Shown here: positions 23,594-33,216 of the stretch, one piece after another | Position numbering within the stretch: the first letter of the stretch is position 1 | Layout of the letters: every line of letters starts with the position of its first letter | Origin: Silene conica | Taxonomy: Eukaryota; Streptophyta; Magnoliopsida; Caryophyllales; Caryophyllaceae | DNA length: 64,000 nucleotides | Direction of reading: 5' to 3' | Assembly: GCA_029255685.2 (NCBI GenBank) | Contig: CM055313.2 | Span: 24,529,079 to 24,593,078, forward strand | Notes under the pieces: model-generated | Database searches by the model: none | The model's input: the letters and a program-made list of their open reading frames with translations, nothing else | What the model was told of the DNA's origin: nothing | Translations under genes and position numbers: made by a program

Positions 23594-23775
23594 TTTGCTT
23601 GCGACGGGTCGTTATTTGTGACGGATATTTTGAGAGATAAAATGGATATGGAATAAGTTAGTGGAAAAAGGGGGGCACATGAATAGTGTTGGAGAGAGAG
23701 AAAAAGTGGGTATTTTGTGAGAGGAAACGGTATCCGTCACAAGCTTGCGACGGATAGTGCCGTTGCAAATAAGAA
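23594..23775. mobile_element. Small MITE-like inverted-repeat element
   Basis: The left end reads TTTGCTTGCGACGGG..TTTGTGACGGATA and the reverse complement of the right end reads TTTGCAACGGC..CTTGTGACGGATA, so the ends form imperfect inverted repeats of about 40 bp with one internal duplication of CTTGCGACGG. About 180 bp, non-coding, with a purine-rich middle (GGAGAGAGAGAAAAAG). No clear target duplication. The family is uncertain. Confidence 0.5.
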
Positions 23776-25111
23776 ATCGTGTATTAAATTAATATAATTA
23801 ACAAAAAATTTAACCACTTTCTCTCTTTTCATTTCTACACTTGATCTACTTCTGAATACTCTTTGTAAAAAATCAAAAAAAATTACCTACAACCTCCTTC
23901 ATCAGACTGTACCATCACACGAATGTAGGTTCACCACCAAAACACTGCATCAATTACCATACCACTATTTGCCCCGTTAAGGTATGTTTTTTCATTTTTT
24001 AATCTAATCAAACCTAAACAGTGTATTAATGAATTGTACATAAAATTACAGTTATCATACTGATACGATTATATGTTCATGAACATTATTTCTAACAGTA
24101 ATTATTTATTAGAATTGTTTTGTTGAAAATTATTGATTAGTTTGATTAGTTTGATTGACTATCGTGTTAATTGATTTAACTGCGCTGCTGTGGTCCTGAT
24201 TAAATATTGCATTAAAATGTTCTTAATGTTGAAATACACCTACAATTTCTCCAAAATCAAGGAAATGTTAAATGTATATCTGGGTTATGATGACGAATCT
24301 GGGTTAAGAGTAAGAGACAATGTAGATATACATATAGCCAAAAATCTAAACAATGGCAGTAAATGTTGTTAGTTCAGAATTGGCTTTAATCAGAATTGAT
24401 GAAGGTCATGATACACCGCATTTTGCTGCTGATTAGCTTTCTTTTTCTTTCCGAATTATAGTGTTCATATGCACCCTTAATCTCGTGTAACTATATCTGA
24501 ACTGGATACCTGATTGTCATCCCTTCATATATTATACTAGAACAATTGTATTGTGTTGGCTATTCGGGTGTACTATATGAAAACATGGATACGAAAATTG
24601 ACAGAGTCAGTACAGGGGAGTAGGGTGGGAGATAGCAATACTGCCAACATGCCATGTATAGAGTGACATAGTTTATGTGTTGTAGTAGTAGGATACAGAT
24701 AATTTATGTGACTGGTTGTATGGAGGTGCATGATAGATCAAGCATCAGCCGAAAACAAATGCTAACGTGATGTTGGAAACCAAAACAAATGATGACCAAA
24801 TGAGTGGTGTATAACAGCCTATTTACATTGTAGCTTCAAGTGCTTTCAAAGATATTGAAATTATGAACTCTCAAGGTATTGATGGTGGTAGTTAATTGTG
24901 TCTTGCAGAGAGACACGAACAACATTAATCAAATACCAATAAAGAAGCCAAATACAACACCATTCATAATCTCATTGTTTATCCAAACAATATAATAAAC
25001 TGCTTGTTTGAAGATGCTATCGTTTGCTGTAAACTTCATATCTTCCTGTACAAACTATTTTGTTTCTAATATTATGTAGCTTCAATATCTAGATTTTGCT
25101 GTTTCACAAGT
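23776..25111. other. Spacer upstream of F-box-like gene 3
   Basis: AT-rich. A 60-codon open frame at 24190-24372 has no motif. The last 200 bp (CTTGTTTGAAG.., TTTGCTGTTTCACAAG) are presumably promoter and leader of the F-box-like gene; no clear TATA box. Confidence 0.35.
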
Positions 25112-25639
25112 ATGCCTCGTTGTGTTCGTGTTGTCTACTTTGACAAAGAAGATAGGCGTAAGTTCGATCGTGATTACGTACAATGGAAAAGGGAACAATT
25201 CACATCAACAACAATGTTCAACACGCAGTACGTGCTGAAGGAAGGAAATGGAGCAAGCAGAGTACACCATCTATTGCTCAGTTCTGATGAGTTAATGACC
25301 AGCATATTCAGCAGACTCAGCCATTTAGACAAACGTAATATGGCTGAAGTATGCAAAAAATGGGCTTCTCTGTTTGCAGTTGGCAAAGAAACATCTAAAA
25401 TAGCGGTTGATTATAGGAGTCAATTAAAAAGCGAAAGAAGTAATGGGTTAATCACAAGGACAAGGTGGGGTCGTGTTTTTTCTATCCAATGTAGCTGCCT
25501 TGATTTACCAAAAAAGGAAGCAAGATACATCTACCACGTTTGGATGGAGGGTAATAGGGACCAAGATGATTTAAGTGTTTACGAAGATGGTCCGTTTAAT
25601 CTATTCTCAGAGGATGAATCATATTACGACTCTGACTGA
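25112..25639 (+). CDS. F-box-like protein 3, intact
   Basis: A single exon of 175 residues from ATG 25112 to TGA. Order: N-terminus MPRCVRVVYFDKEDRRKF; YVQWKREQF and TSTTMF (about 24-40); F-box-like segment (about 53-90: LLLSSDELMTSIFSRLSHLD, MAEVCKKWASLF), which keeps the leucine, the IFSRL core and the VCKKW of F-boxes; GKETSKIAVDY; SIQCSC; and an acidic tail ending ESYYDSD. There are no kelch, LRR or FBA repeats, so it is far smaller than most F-box proteins. The other two family members share every block in the same order. It is the last gene before the Helitron 3' end, 324 bp away. SCF adaptor function is an inference from the F-box resemblance; it could instead be an unrelated helical domain. 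Confidence 0.7.
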   Translation: MPRCVRVVYFDKEDRRKFDRDYVQWKREQFTSTTMFNTQYVLKEGNGASRVHHLLLSSDELMTSIFSRLSHLDKRNMAEVCKKWASLFAVGKETSKIAVDYRSQLKSERSNGLITRTRWGRVFSIQCSCLDLPKKEARYIYHVWMEGNRDQDDLSVYEDGPFNLFSEDESYYDSD

Positions 25640-25930
25640 TAACCCCGTACCAATAATTTTGATGCAAAAGTGTTTAAACTTTAGATTGACTATTGTATTC
25701 CAATGATTTATAGTTGAAGATTTACATCAACAAGGTAGAGTACTTATGGGTGTAAACATATTACATTAAATTATGAAGTCTTAATAAAATTGTGCATTTC
25801 ATATTCGTAACAATCATTTCCGATATCAATAGATACTCCATTCATTAGTTATACTATGATATGAACCAAAATATCAAAACTTTGTTGAAATTATGAATAT
25901 TTACATTATGAGAAATAACGTCCCTTGGAA

Positions 25931-25963
25931 TTCCGCGCGCATCGCGCGCGGAAGAACAACTAG
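25931..25963 (+). mobile_element. Helitron 3' terminus (hairpin + CTAG)
   Basis: TTCCGCGCGC (25931-25940), a 3-nt loop ATC and GCGCGCGGAA (25944-25953) make a perfect 10-bp stem. Six bases later comes CTAG (25960-25963), followed by T. This fits the Helitron rule of a subterminal GC hairpin, then CTRR, with insertion between A and T. Confidence 0.9.
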
Positions 25964-26062
25964 TTAATTAAAAAAAATTGACTTGTATGAAATAGCTCAA
26001 ATATATCATTGATGTTTTACTCATTGTTTTTTAGCATGATTTTCATCCTCTTTTTTCCACTA

Positions 26063-26650
26063 CTGCTTGACATGCTCCAATTTATCGATCACACCTGTAA
26101 ATGAAAAAAAATGTGGTTTTGACAATTTTCATAGCAATTTTAATATTATTATAAATAAATAGGAAAAGTTTATAGAATTCGTACCAACGTAAAGTCTATC
26201 TGGCATAGCACCAAAATAAAACTCCTTAAATGTGTAGAAAATTTCTGCACTTAGAGGTAGGGCTATATTATTGATTGGGAGTACCTAGTATTGTATTCAA
26301 ACCATATCTTACATGGATGGAATGTTGCCATATCTAGTCCCCTTTATTTGGTGAAATGTTAAATTTCCTTATTTTGTATGTGTCTCCTTCGGTTAGCAAC
26401 TCAAAAAATAATTTCACCAACTTGTTTTTAATTGTTGCTTGAATTTATCTCCCTGCAGAATATAAAATAGAACACATTAGTATATTAAATATGCATGTTG
26501 AAATTGGACAAATCTTAAATGAGATTACTACAATTTGGTCCACCAAAATAAGCTCTACTCCTTGAATTTGTGCTGAAACCGTATCTGATTTCTTGCACCA
26601 CAGTCGTGTTACCCTTACAATGATCTGCTCTGTTCGTTTTGTCGTCAGAC
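26063..26650 (-). pseudogene. RPA1/DUF223-like OB-fold remnant
   Basis: Read on the minus strand, an opening exon gives VRVTRLWCKKSDTVSAQIQG, then VELILVDQIV, the start of the RPA1-type DUF223 domain. After a CTGCAGG acceptor-like site there follow degenerate pieces recalling IRKFNISPNKG, then LPLSAEIFYTFKEFYFGAM ending at a TTG|GTACGA donor near 26183, and a short last exon GVIDKLEHVKQ after TTACAG. Several stops interrupt it. Such domains open the RPA genes of plant Helitrons, so this may be a remnant of a second, oppositely oriented Helitron just outside the 3' end at 25963. The family is moderately certain; exon borders are approximate. Confidence 0.5.
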
Positions 26651-28402
26651 AAATTTCGGATAGTGGAATGCTTTCAATAATTTATTATTTAATTATTTGT
26701 GTATTTGCTGGAATTGTTGTTGCATTTAAGAAGTTTGTCAAAGGGAATGTTATGAGTCAGATGCGTTTTAATTTTTCACAAATCAAGTGTAATTTCTATT
26801 TATACTGCATAGTACATTATAACTTCCCTATGCCACCCTCTACCCCACTCATCCACTCATTCACTCTCTGTAACTATTTTTAAACCACCCACTTATGGCT
26901 GCAAGATTTGTGAGGCCTTGGGATCCAGATTTGTTTGGGTTTGTGATTGTTGGTCCATAATTTATTTTTCAAATTATGGCTGACTGTGGCTGGCAGATTT
27001 CGGTGGGTTGAGGTTGCTGGTTGGCTCATATTGAAATTCGAAAAACATGGCCCTTGATTTTATTTCGGAATAGTGGCCATTTGTAAAACTGACAATCGAT
27101 TGAAATGACGTATATTGTTGCCATTGTAACAGATTTGTCGTAGCGGAATGTTCCCGGTAGCCTATCATTGTCACCGTCCCGAAAATGGAATGGCGGCAGG
27201 TAGTTAGTTGCGGAAATATTTTGCTCCAAATTAATTCTTGGTGATGATTGGCTATATTTCTAACCCGATATGAGAGAATTTTTACGATTTAAATATTTGG
27301 GAAAAAATGAACAATTAAGTTTTTTGCAATTGTTGTATTTTTTAATTATTGTTTTTAACTTTTATTTTTATTAAAACTATTTAATTATGGTTATTAACGA
27401 TTGGCTTGTATATACATATCTTTGGTCTTTGGTCTCTCCTCTGCCTAATAAGTGAACATATAGTCATGCTGCCTAATAAGTGAACATATAGTCAAACCAA
27501 TCCTAATACTCGTATTATTGTTTGATGTTATATGTTTACATGATAATTGATATGAGTTTCTTACGAATGCATATTTGAGTTGAATATTAGTAATTGTTAT
27601 TCTATTGTGATAGTTAATAATTTCTATTGATAAGATATTTATTTTATTTGTGAGATGGGGTGAGATTTTTGTCTAAGGGGCTAATTTTGAGTTATATGGA
27701 TTACGGTCCTCTGATATTGAATGGTTTGGTTTGGAATCCTCCGATAAGGACAGGAAATTGTGGAGGAGTTTATAATATTGATAAATGCGTGGATACTGTG
27801 CTTTGCTAAGGGAACTTGTTGAGCAGGAGGTTTATATTATTATTGCTTTTTTAAATCAATTTATATTTTATTTTAAGGTTTAGTTTTAACCGATTTGTTT
27901 ATAATTGATTTTTGCAAAATATTTAAATTTGTACACTGTTGCTGGTTGTTATATTAATATTACGTTATTTTTATCGTTTCTTTAATTTTGTATGGTTGGT
28001 TTTTTTATTGTTATAATTTTTTAATTATTATATTGTTTATTCTAATTATTTATTGAATATAAATTATTGTCTAACCGTTTTAGACGGGACATTCAAAATT
28101 ATTATATGTGATTATATAATATTTAATTTTATGTTATACAAATTAACCGTTTTTTGTAGAAATTCATGTTTACAAAGTAATATAAAAAATGTTACGTAAT
28201 ATTTCTAACCCTATGATATCAGGTATTTGTTTCGATTATTAGGCAGTTATGTCGCAGGAAATTCATCAAACAGATTATGGATGAAATGGTAATTTCATAG
28301 TTTTTACTTCACTTTTTCTCGATTTGAGTAATTTTTTAACAATTGGCAAACTTTGACAATCTTGAGTGTTTTTTAACAAGTGCCGTTCGATTTAAATTGT
28401 AG
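26651..28402. other. AT-rich stretch without recognisable genes
   Basis: Nothing coding is supported; open frames around 26593-26883 and 26974-27229 have no motifs. A 26-bp direct duplication is listed separately. The part from about 28200 may belong to an upstream intron of the CACTA gene. Confidence 0.4.
27441..27494. repeat. 26-bp tandem duplication
   Basis: CTGCCTAATAAGTGAACATA plus TAGTCA occurs at 27441-27466 and again, identically, at 27469-27494, separated by TG. It is non-coding. Confidence 0.9.
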
Positions 28403-29126
28403 GCTGGAGAAGATGGAGGGATGTACCATCCGCCTTGGTTTTGCCGGAGAAGACCAAGAAGCATGCCAAGAAGGGATGGCTTTCAGCGAAATCGAAAGAA
28501 CTCTTTGTAAGTTATCACAAACTTTTCTTTATGTTTTAGTAATTTGCTTTAGTAATTAATTAACGTATACTAATCAAACTTTGTTTTTGTTTTGTAGGGA
28601 AAGGTTTTTTCAAGGAAGACTAAAATGATAAGTGAAGGGATACCGGAGGAGGAGATCGACGATAACGGGATCTACTTCGAAGAACATGGCGGCTTTAACA
28701 AGAAAGGGCTGATACTTGGTATGGGAAATGCAGCACCAGTTCTTTACGAATGTCGCCGTCACACAAGTGCTGGGAACCCATCATACACCCAAGGTTAGTA
28801 TTTTGTAGTATATTAAAGATTAAGACTAACCAATTATTTTACCGTTTACTGAATGAATATAATACCATGTTTGACTATTAATTGCAGGTATCGTCAGCAG
28901 AGTCCTTCAAGAGAATGCTCAGCTAAGGGAATGTCAACTCGAGACATCTCAAAGGCTAAAGGCAATTGAAGAGTTCTTAAGTCAACGGGGGGAGTTCACT
29001 ACTCAAAGCTGTAACCCGGGAGGCTCTTCTCAGCCAAGACGCGACTTTGATGATGACGGCGGCGACAATGCTAGGTCGGCCAGCCATTTCGTCACCCCAC
29101 AGCCCACTGACACCACCGTTAGATAG
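28403..29126 (+). pseudogene. CACTA (En/Spm) element ORF, last exons
   Basis: Three exons with clean borders: 28403-28506, 28598-28793 and 28888-29126, joined in phase. Exon 1 gives W..WRDVPSALVLPEKTKKHAKKG; exon 2 gives KVFSRKTKMISEG, FEEHGGFNKKGL and LYECRRHTSAGN; exon 3 gives a coiled-coil-like stretch (VSRVLQENAQLRECQLETS) and an acidic, serine-rich tail to TAG 29126. This layout (a marker phrase, then a C-terminal coil) resembles the plant transposase family Ptta/En/Spm (Transposase_24), the subterminal-repeat-binding partner protein of CACTA elements. The 5' exons and the main transposase are not in evidence. The CACTA right end lies 580 bp downstream. The visible exons have no stop, but the gene is incomplete. 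Confidence 0.6.
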
Positions 29127-29383
29127 GTTTTATTAGGTTGGTTAATTAGTTGGTCAAACTAGGATTATGTTTAGTTTTATTTTTAAGTTGAATGAACGTA
29201 TGTAAAACCTTAATTGTAGTTATGAAAAGACCTTTTAAAAACCTTGTCTCGGACAAGTTCTTTGTTGCTGGGTTGTTTTGGCTGAAATATGCGGGTTTGG
29301 AGAGCTTAAAAATGGGTAAAATCAGCCATTTAGCTGAAATAGGGAGCAGAAAAAACAGCTGAAACCGGAAAATCCTATAGGAA

Positions 29384-29704
29384 TTTGCGACGGAAATGTC
29401 CTGATTTGCGACGGAATTCCGTCGCAAAGGTTGACTATAGAGTCAAAGAAGAGGAATTTGCGACGGAAAGGTTGACTGACTTTGACCATAAGGTCAAAGT
29501 CAGTCAAGCTTTGCGACGAAAATTCCGTCGCAAAATTTGATCATTCCGTCGCTAATATTTGCGACGGACAATTCCGTCCCTAAGCTTCAATTTGAGACAA
29601 AAATGAGCGAAAGGCGCTGTCCGTCGCAAATGAGTCTTTTGCTTCGGATATCTCATTGTTTGCGACGGAACTGTCAGTCGCAAATACAACAATGTTTTGT
29701 AGTG
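29384..29704 (+). mobile_element. CACTA right terminus with subterminal repeats
   Basis: About ten copies of TTTGCGACGGAA or its complement TTCCGTCGCAAA, some back to back as palindromes (GCGACGGAATTCCGTCGC at about 29408), crowd the last 320 bp. The end reads ..ATGTTTTGTAGTG at 29704, the reverse complement of the CACTACAAAA terminus. I found no matching left CACTACAAAA end in the window. Confidence 0.8.
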
Positions 29705-30706
29705 AAATCTTCTTGCAATTATATAGATAAAATTGTACAGGGTATGACTATGAACTACACTCTAAATCGTTTAATCGATATCTTATACGATTATACTCAA
29801 GCTATAATACTTCATAATGCAAGGTTACTTTATTAACGGTTTTTCTAACATGTATTAATATTCGGACAAATATATAAGTCAATTTTTTTTTGAAGATTCC
29901 TTCATTAAAATAATATCAATGATGAGTATATATTTCTATATATTTCTCATGATTAAATTTTAAATATATTTCTTAATCGACTATCTGTTACGTAAATTAG
30001 GACGCACATACGTTAAAAAAACCATAATATTAATAATAATATTAATAAGGGAAAACACACACGATGTCGTGAGATTTGTCATTTTGCACGATATACCCAA
30101 ATTTTTGATTCAAAAACTTTAAGAGCCAAGTTTACAAGATCGGAATGTGACGATTTTTATTTCAAATCGATCGTCTTTTCAAGAACTACGATTTGGCAAA
30201 AAACTTCGGATGTTAAAACTTGTAACCAAGAGATCGATATGGTCATCACTCAAAGTTTGTTAGGTAAAAAAAACTGAGACATACCAAAACGCCTAGCTAG
30301 CCACGAGATCCCAATACGACTATTTCTTTTCCAAATCGTAGCTCTCGAACTATTACATAACAATTTTGAACGCCGTCTGTCTAGAACTATTACATAATAA
30401 TTTATACCCAATACATAATTACAATAAACAATAACAATTAACAATTTACAACAATCGAAAAACAACTGTGGCGATAATACTAAATTAAAAAACAATAAAA
30501 ATAACTTAAAATTATAATAACAACCAAGAATAGTGTACAAATTAGTATCATCAATTGAAATATTTTGCGAATATCAAGTTATAAACAAAAGGGTATACAC
30601 GTTATATATAAAACAAAATCGAATTTTGATAAAAAAAATGTATCGATGTTAGATATAAAACAAAATTTATGAACATTTATAATTTAGTTTCGATGATACA
30701 TATTTA
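29705..30706. other. AT-rich stretch, nothing recognised
   Basis: No gene, terminal repeat or array seen. Open frames on the minus strand near 30250-30540 are low-complexity. Confidence 0.4.
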
Positions 30707-31856
30707 GGGGGTGTTTGGTTGGGGCATTTGGAATGGATTCCACCCATTCAAGTGTTTGGTTGGACCTTTTTGGAATGAAGTTTGATACCCAAGGGGTTCT
30801 AAATCCATTTCAACCCCTTAGAATCTCATACTCATGTCTGAACCCAAGATTCTAACTCAATTTCGCCTCATCCCAAATTACGTATTTTTTATAAAACATT
30901 TTATGTGTATTTTTTCATAGAACATTTTATGTGAATTTTTTTTCATAAAAAAAGTTACGTATTTTTCATAAAATATTCTATGTGGATTATTTTCATAAAA
31001 TATTTCATGTGGATTTTTTTCATAAAAAATAGTTGCGTATTTTTAAGAAAACATGTTACGTGGATTTTTTTCATAAAACATATTATGTGGATTTTTTCAT
31101 AAAACATTTTATGTGGTTTTTCGTAAAACATTTTATGTGGATTTTTTCGTAAAACATTTTATGTGAGTTTTTTTCGTAAAACATTTTATGCGGATTTTTG
31201 TCATAAAAAAAAAGTTGCATATTTTTCATAAAACATTTTATGTGGATTTTTTCGTAAAATATTTTATGTGGATTTTTTTCATAAAACATTTTATGCGGAT
31301 TTTGGTCATAAATAAAACTTGCGTATTTTTAATAAAGCATTTTATGTGGATTTTTTTCATAAAACATTTTATGTGGATTTTTTCGTAAAACATTTTATGT
31401 GAATTTTTTTTCATAAAACATTTTATGTGGATTTTTTTCGTAAAAAAAAGTTGCGTATTTTTCATAAAACATTTTTTGTGGAGTTTTTTCATAAAACATT
31501 TTATGTGAATTTTTTTCATAAAACATTTTATGTGATTTTTTTGCGGTCTTAGAATAATTATGCTATTGTCGTTATTATATGAGCATGAGTCCTTTGATTT
31601 TTATGGATTAATTTGAATTTTGGCTTTGTTGTAGTTAATTTTAGTTCAAAATAATATAATTGCAGTTATCTGTGATGAAGAAATTGAAATAATTTGAAAT
31701 CCATTCCAAATGTGAATCAAACAATAAGAATAACATTTACAATCCATTACGAAATCAAACCAAACAAGCATTAATAAGTATGGGATTCTAACTCCATAAC
31801 TCATTGTTATTAGAATCTATTTCATTCCATTCCAATTGTTTCAACCAAACTGGCCC
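30707..31856. mobile_element. Tourist-like (PIF/Harbinger-type) non-autonomous element
   Basis: The ends are GGGGGTGTTTGGTTGGGGCA and, at the right, the complement of GGGCCAGTTTGGTTG, forming imperfect terminal inverted repeats that extend into TTGGAATGGA. The element is flanked by TTA on both sides (30704-30706 and 31857-31859), the usual 3-bp duplication of this superfamily. 1150 bp, with no coding capacity; the interior is a satellite-like array. Confidence 0.75.
30881..31543. repeat. Satellite-like array inside the Tourist-like element
   Basis: About twenty units of 27-35 bp built on CATAAAACATTTTATGTGG followed by a T-run. CATAAAA can pair with TTTTATG in every unit. Variants include CGTAAAAC and CATAAAAAAAAGTTGCGTATT. 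Long open frames over it (repeating HKMFYEK-type phrases) are artefacts of the repeat. Confidence 0.85.
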
Positions 31857-32177
31857 TTAGAATAATACGATTTGAAAACAACTCATGCAAGTTTTTACAT
31901 GGGCCAAATTTTGTTATAAATGTGCAAGTAATCTTGCTCAACGCTAGTGAAAAGTACTGAATTTAATAAGAAATAAATGAAACGTATGATAGTCGTTGTA
32001 TGAAGTTCCTATAAATAGATAGGTAATAAAATACTCCAAATACGATCAAGCAATAATTGTGCAATAGTTTTATACAATTAAAATAAGGGCATCGCGAAAC
32101 GTCGTCGACGTTTTTAATAAAAAAGACCATCACGGCCCCTCCCCCCCCCCTCTCTCTACAACATTTTCTCCCAAACA
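31857..32177. other. Short non-coding stretch
   Basis: AT-rich, ending in a C/T-rich tract (CCCCTCCCCCCCCCCTCTCTC, near 32136-32156). No gene. Confidence 0.4.
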
Positions 32178-32965
32178 AAAACAACAACAACAACATCAGA
32201 GCCTTGGTCCCAAAATGTTTTGGGGTCGGCTGACATGAATCATCCTTTGGAACCGTCTAGGGTGAAATCTCATCTCGACAAGAGAAAAAAAAATAAAGAA
32301 AAGAAAAAAAGAAACGGAAGTGAAGTGAAACCGAAAATGAAACCGAAAATGAAAGATAAATGAGTTTTATAGATTTTAAAACGAACTTATCACCTGTATA
32401 AAAACTCAAAAAAATAAATCAAGAATAAAGTTTAAAATAATTTTGAAAAATGAAGTAAAATTTAATATAGGAGTTTTGGGGAAAAAAATGTAACAAATCC
32501 AAAAATAAAAATAATTTAGAAAACTTAATAAAAACAAAAAAAAAACTAAAAGTCCACATGTATCATATCCCTTCCTAGTACCCTCTCCATCACCATCCCC
32601 TCCTAAAATCCGAGAAATCTCATATCATGCTCAATCACTCTTCTCCAAGTTTGTTTAGGTCTCTCTCTACCCCTAGCGACCTTTTCTGCACCCCAGGTCT
32701 CCAACCTCATAACCGGTGTGTCCATAGGTCTCCTTCTCACATGGCCAAACCATCTTAGTCGATTTTCCATCACCTTATCCTCTATTGGGGCCACTTTTAC
32801 CTTCTCTCTAATCACCTCATTCCTTAACCGGTATTTCCTTGTATGACCGCACATCCACCTCAACATACGCATCTCTGCCACACTCATCTTACGAATGTGA
32901 CATTGTTTCACGGCCCAACACTCCGAGCCTTAAAGTAGGGCAGGCCTAATCATCATACGATAAAC
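32178..32965 (-). mobile_element. 5'-truncated RTE-type LINE 3' end
   Basis: Read on the minus strand, the C-terminal end of a reverse transcriptase ORF is visible: ..MMIRPALL, GSECWAVKQCHIRKMSVAE, MRMLRWMCGHTRK, ENRLRWFGHVRRRP, RGRERPKQTWRRVIEHDM (to about 32603). After 3' UTR-like sequence comes the conserved RTE tail TGATTCATGTCAGCCGACCC.. and a (GTT)n end at 32195-32178. One stop (near 32932) interrupts the upstream part. Only the last fifth or so of the ORF remains, typical of 5' truncation at insertion. No clear target duplication. Confidence 0.8.
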
Positions 32966-33216
32966 AACAATTAAAAAAACAACAATTAAAAAAAATCGGT
33001 ATCAACAACGAACAACAACATCAAACAACGACAATGATTCAATGTCAAACAACGATTCATCAGTAAGTTACTAAAATTCTATTTTCATTTGAATTATTAT
33101 TTATTGAATTACATGTTTAAGCCATTTAGTTCATATTAGGTTGAATTACATGTTCAAGCCACTGAATACGACACACTATAGGATCGAAATTTTGCATTAC
33201 ACGACACATTTTACAT
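32966..33216. other. Short AT-rich stretch with CAACAA repeats
   Basis: Contains AACAACGA-type simple repeats around 32990-33060 and two copies of TTGAATTACATGTT (about 33101-33155). No gene. Confidence 0.4.

Larger units (their letters stand above)
7300..25963 (+). mobile_element. Large Helitron, 3' end defined, 5' end not located
   Basis: Plus-strand RepHel and RPA genes lie upstream of a canonical Helitron 3' terminus at 25931-25963. The 5' terminus (TC..) was not found, so the start given is arbitrary; it could lie upstream of the window, in which case the RPA fragment at 85-1370 and F-box-like gene 1 would be inside the same or an earlier, nested element. Cargo between RepHel and the 3' end includes two F-box-like genes; two dsRBD-like genes precede RepHel. 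RepHel and RPA are both broken, so the element is not autonomous now. Confidence 0.6.

Noticed and set aside
26593-26883. 96-codon plus-strand open frame
   Set aside because: Hydrophobic chance frame opposite a better supported RPA-like exon on the minus strand.
31083-31519. Lysine-rich open frames (HKMFYEK repeats)
   Set aside because: Translation of the satellite inside the Tourist-like element.
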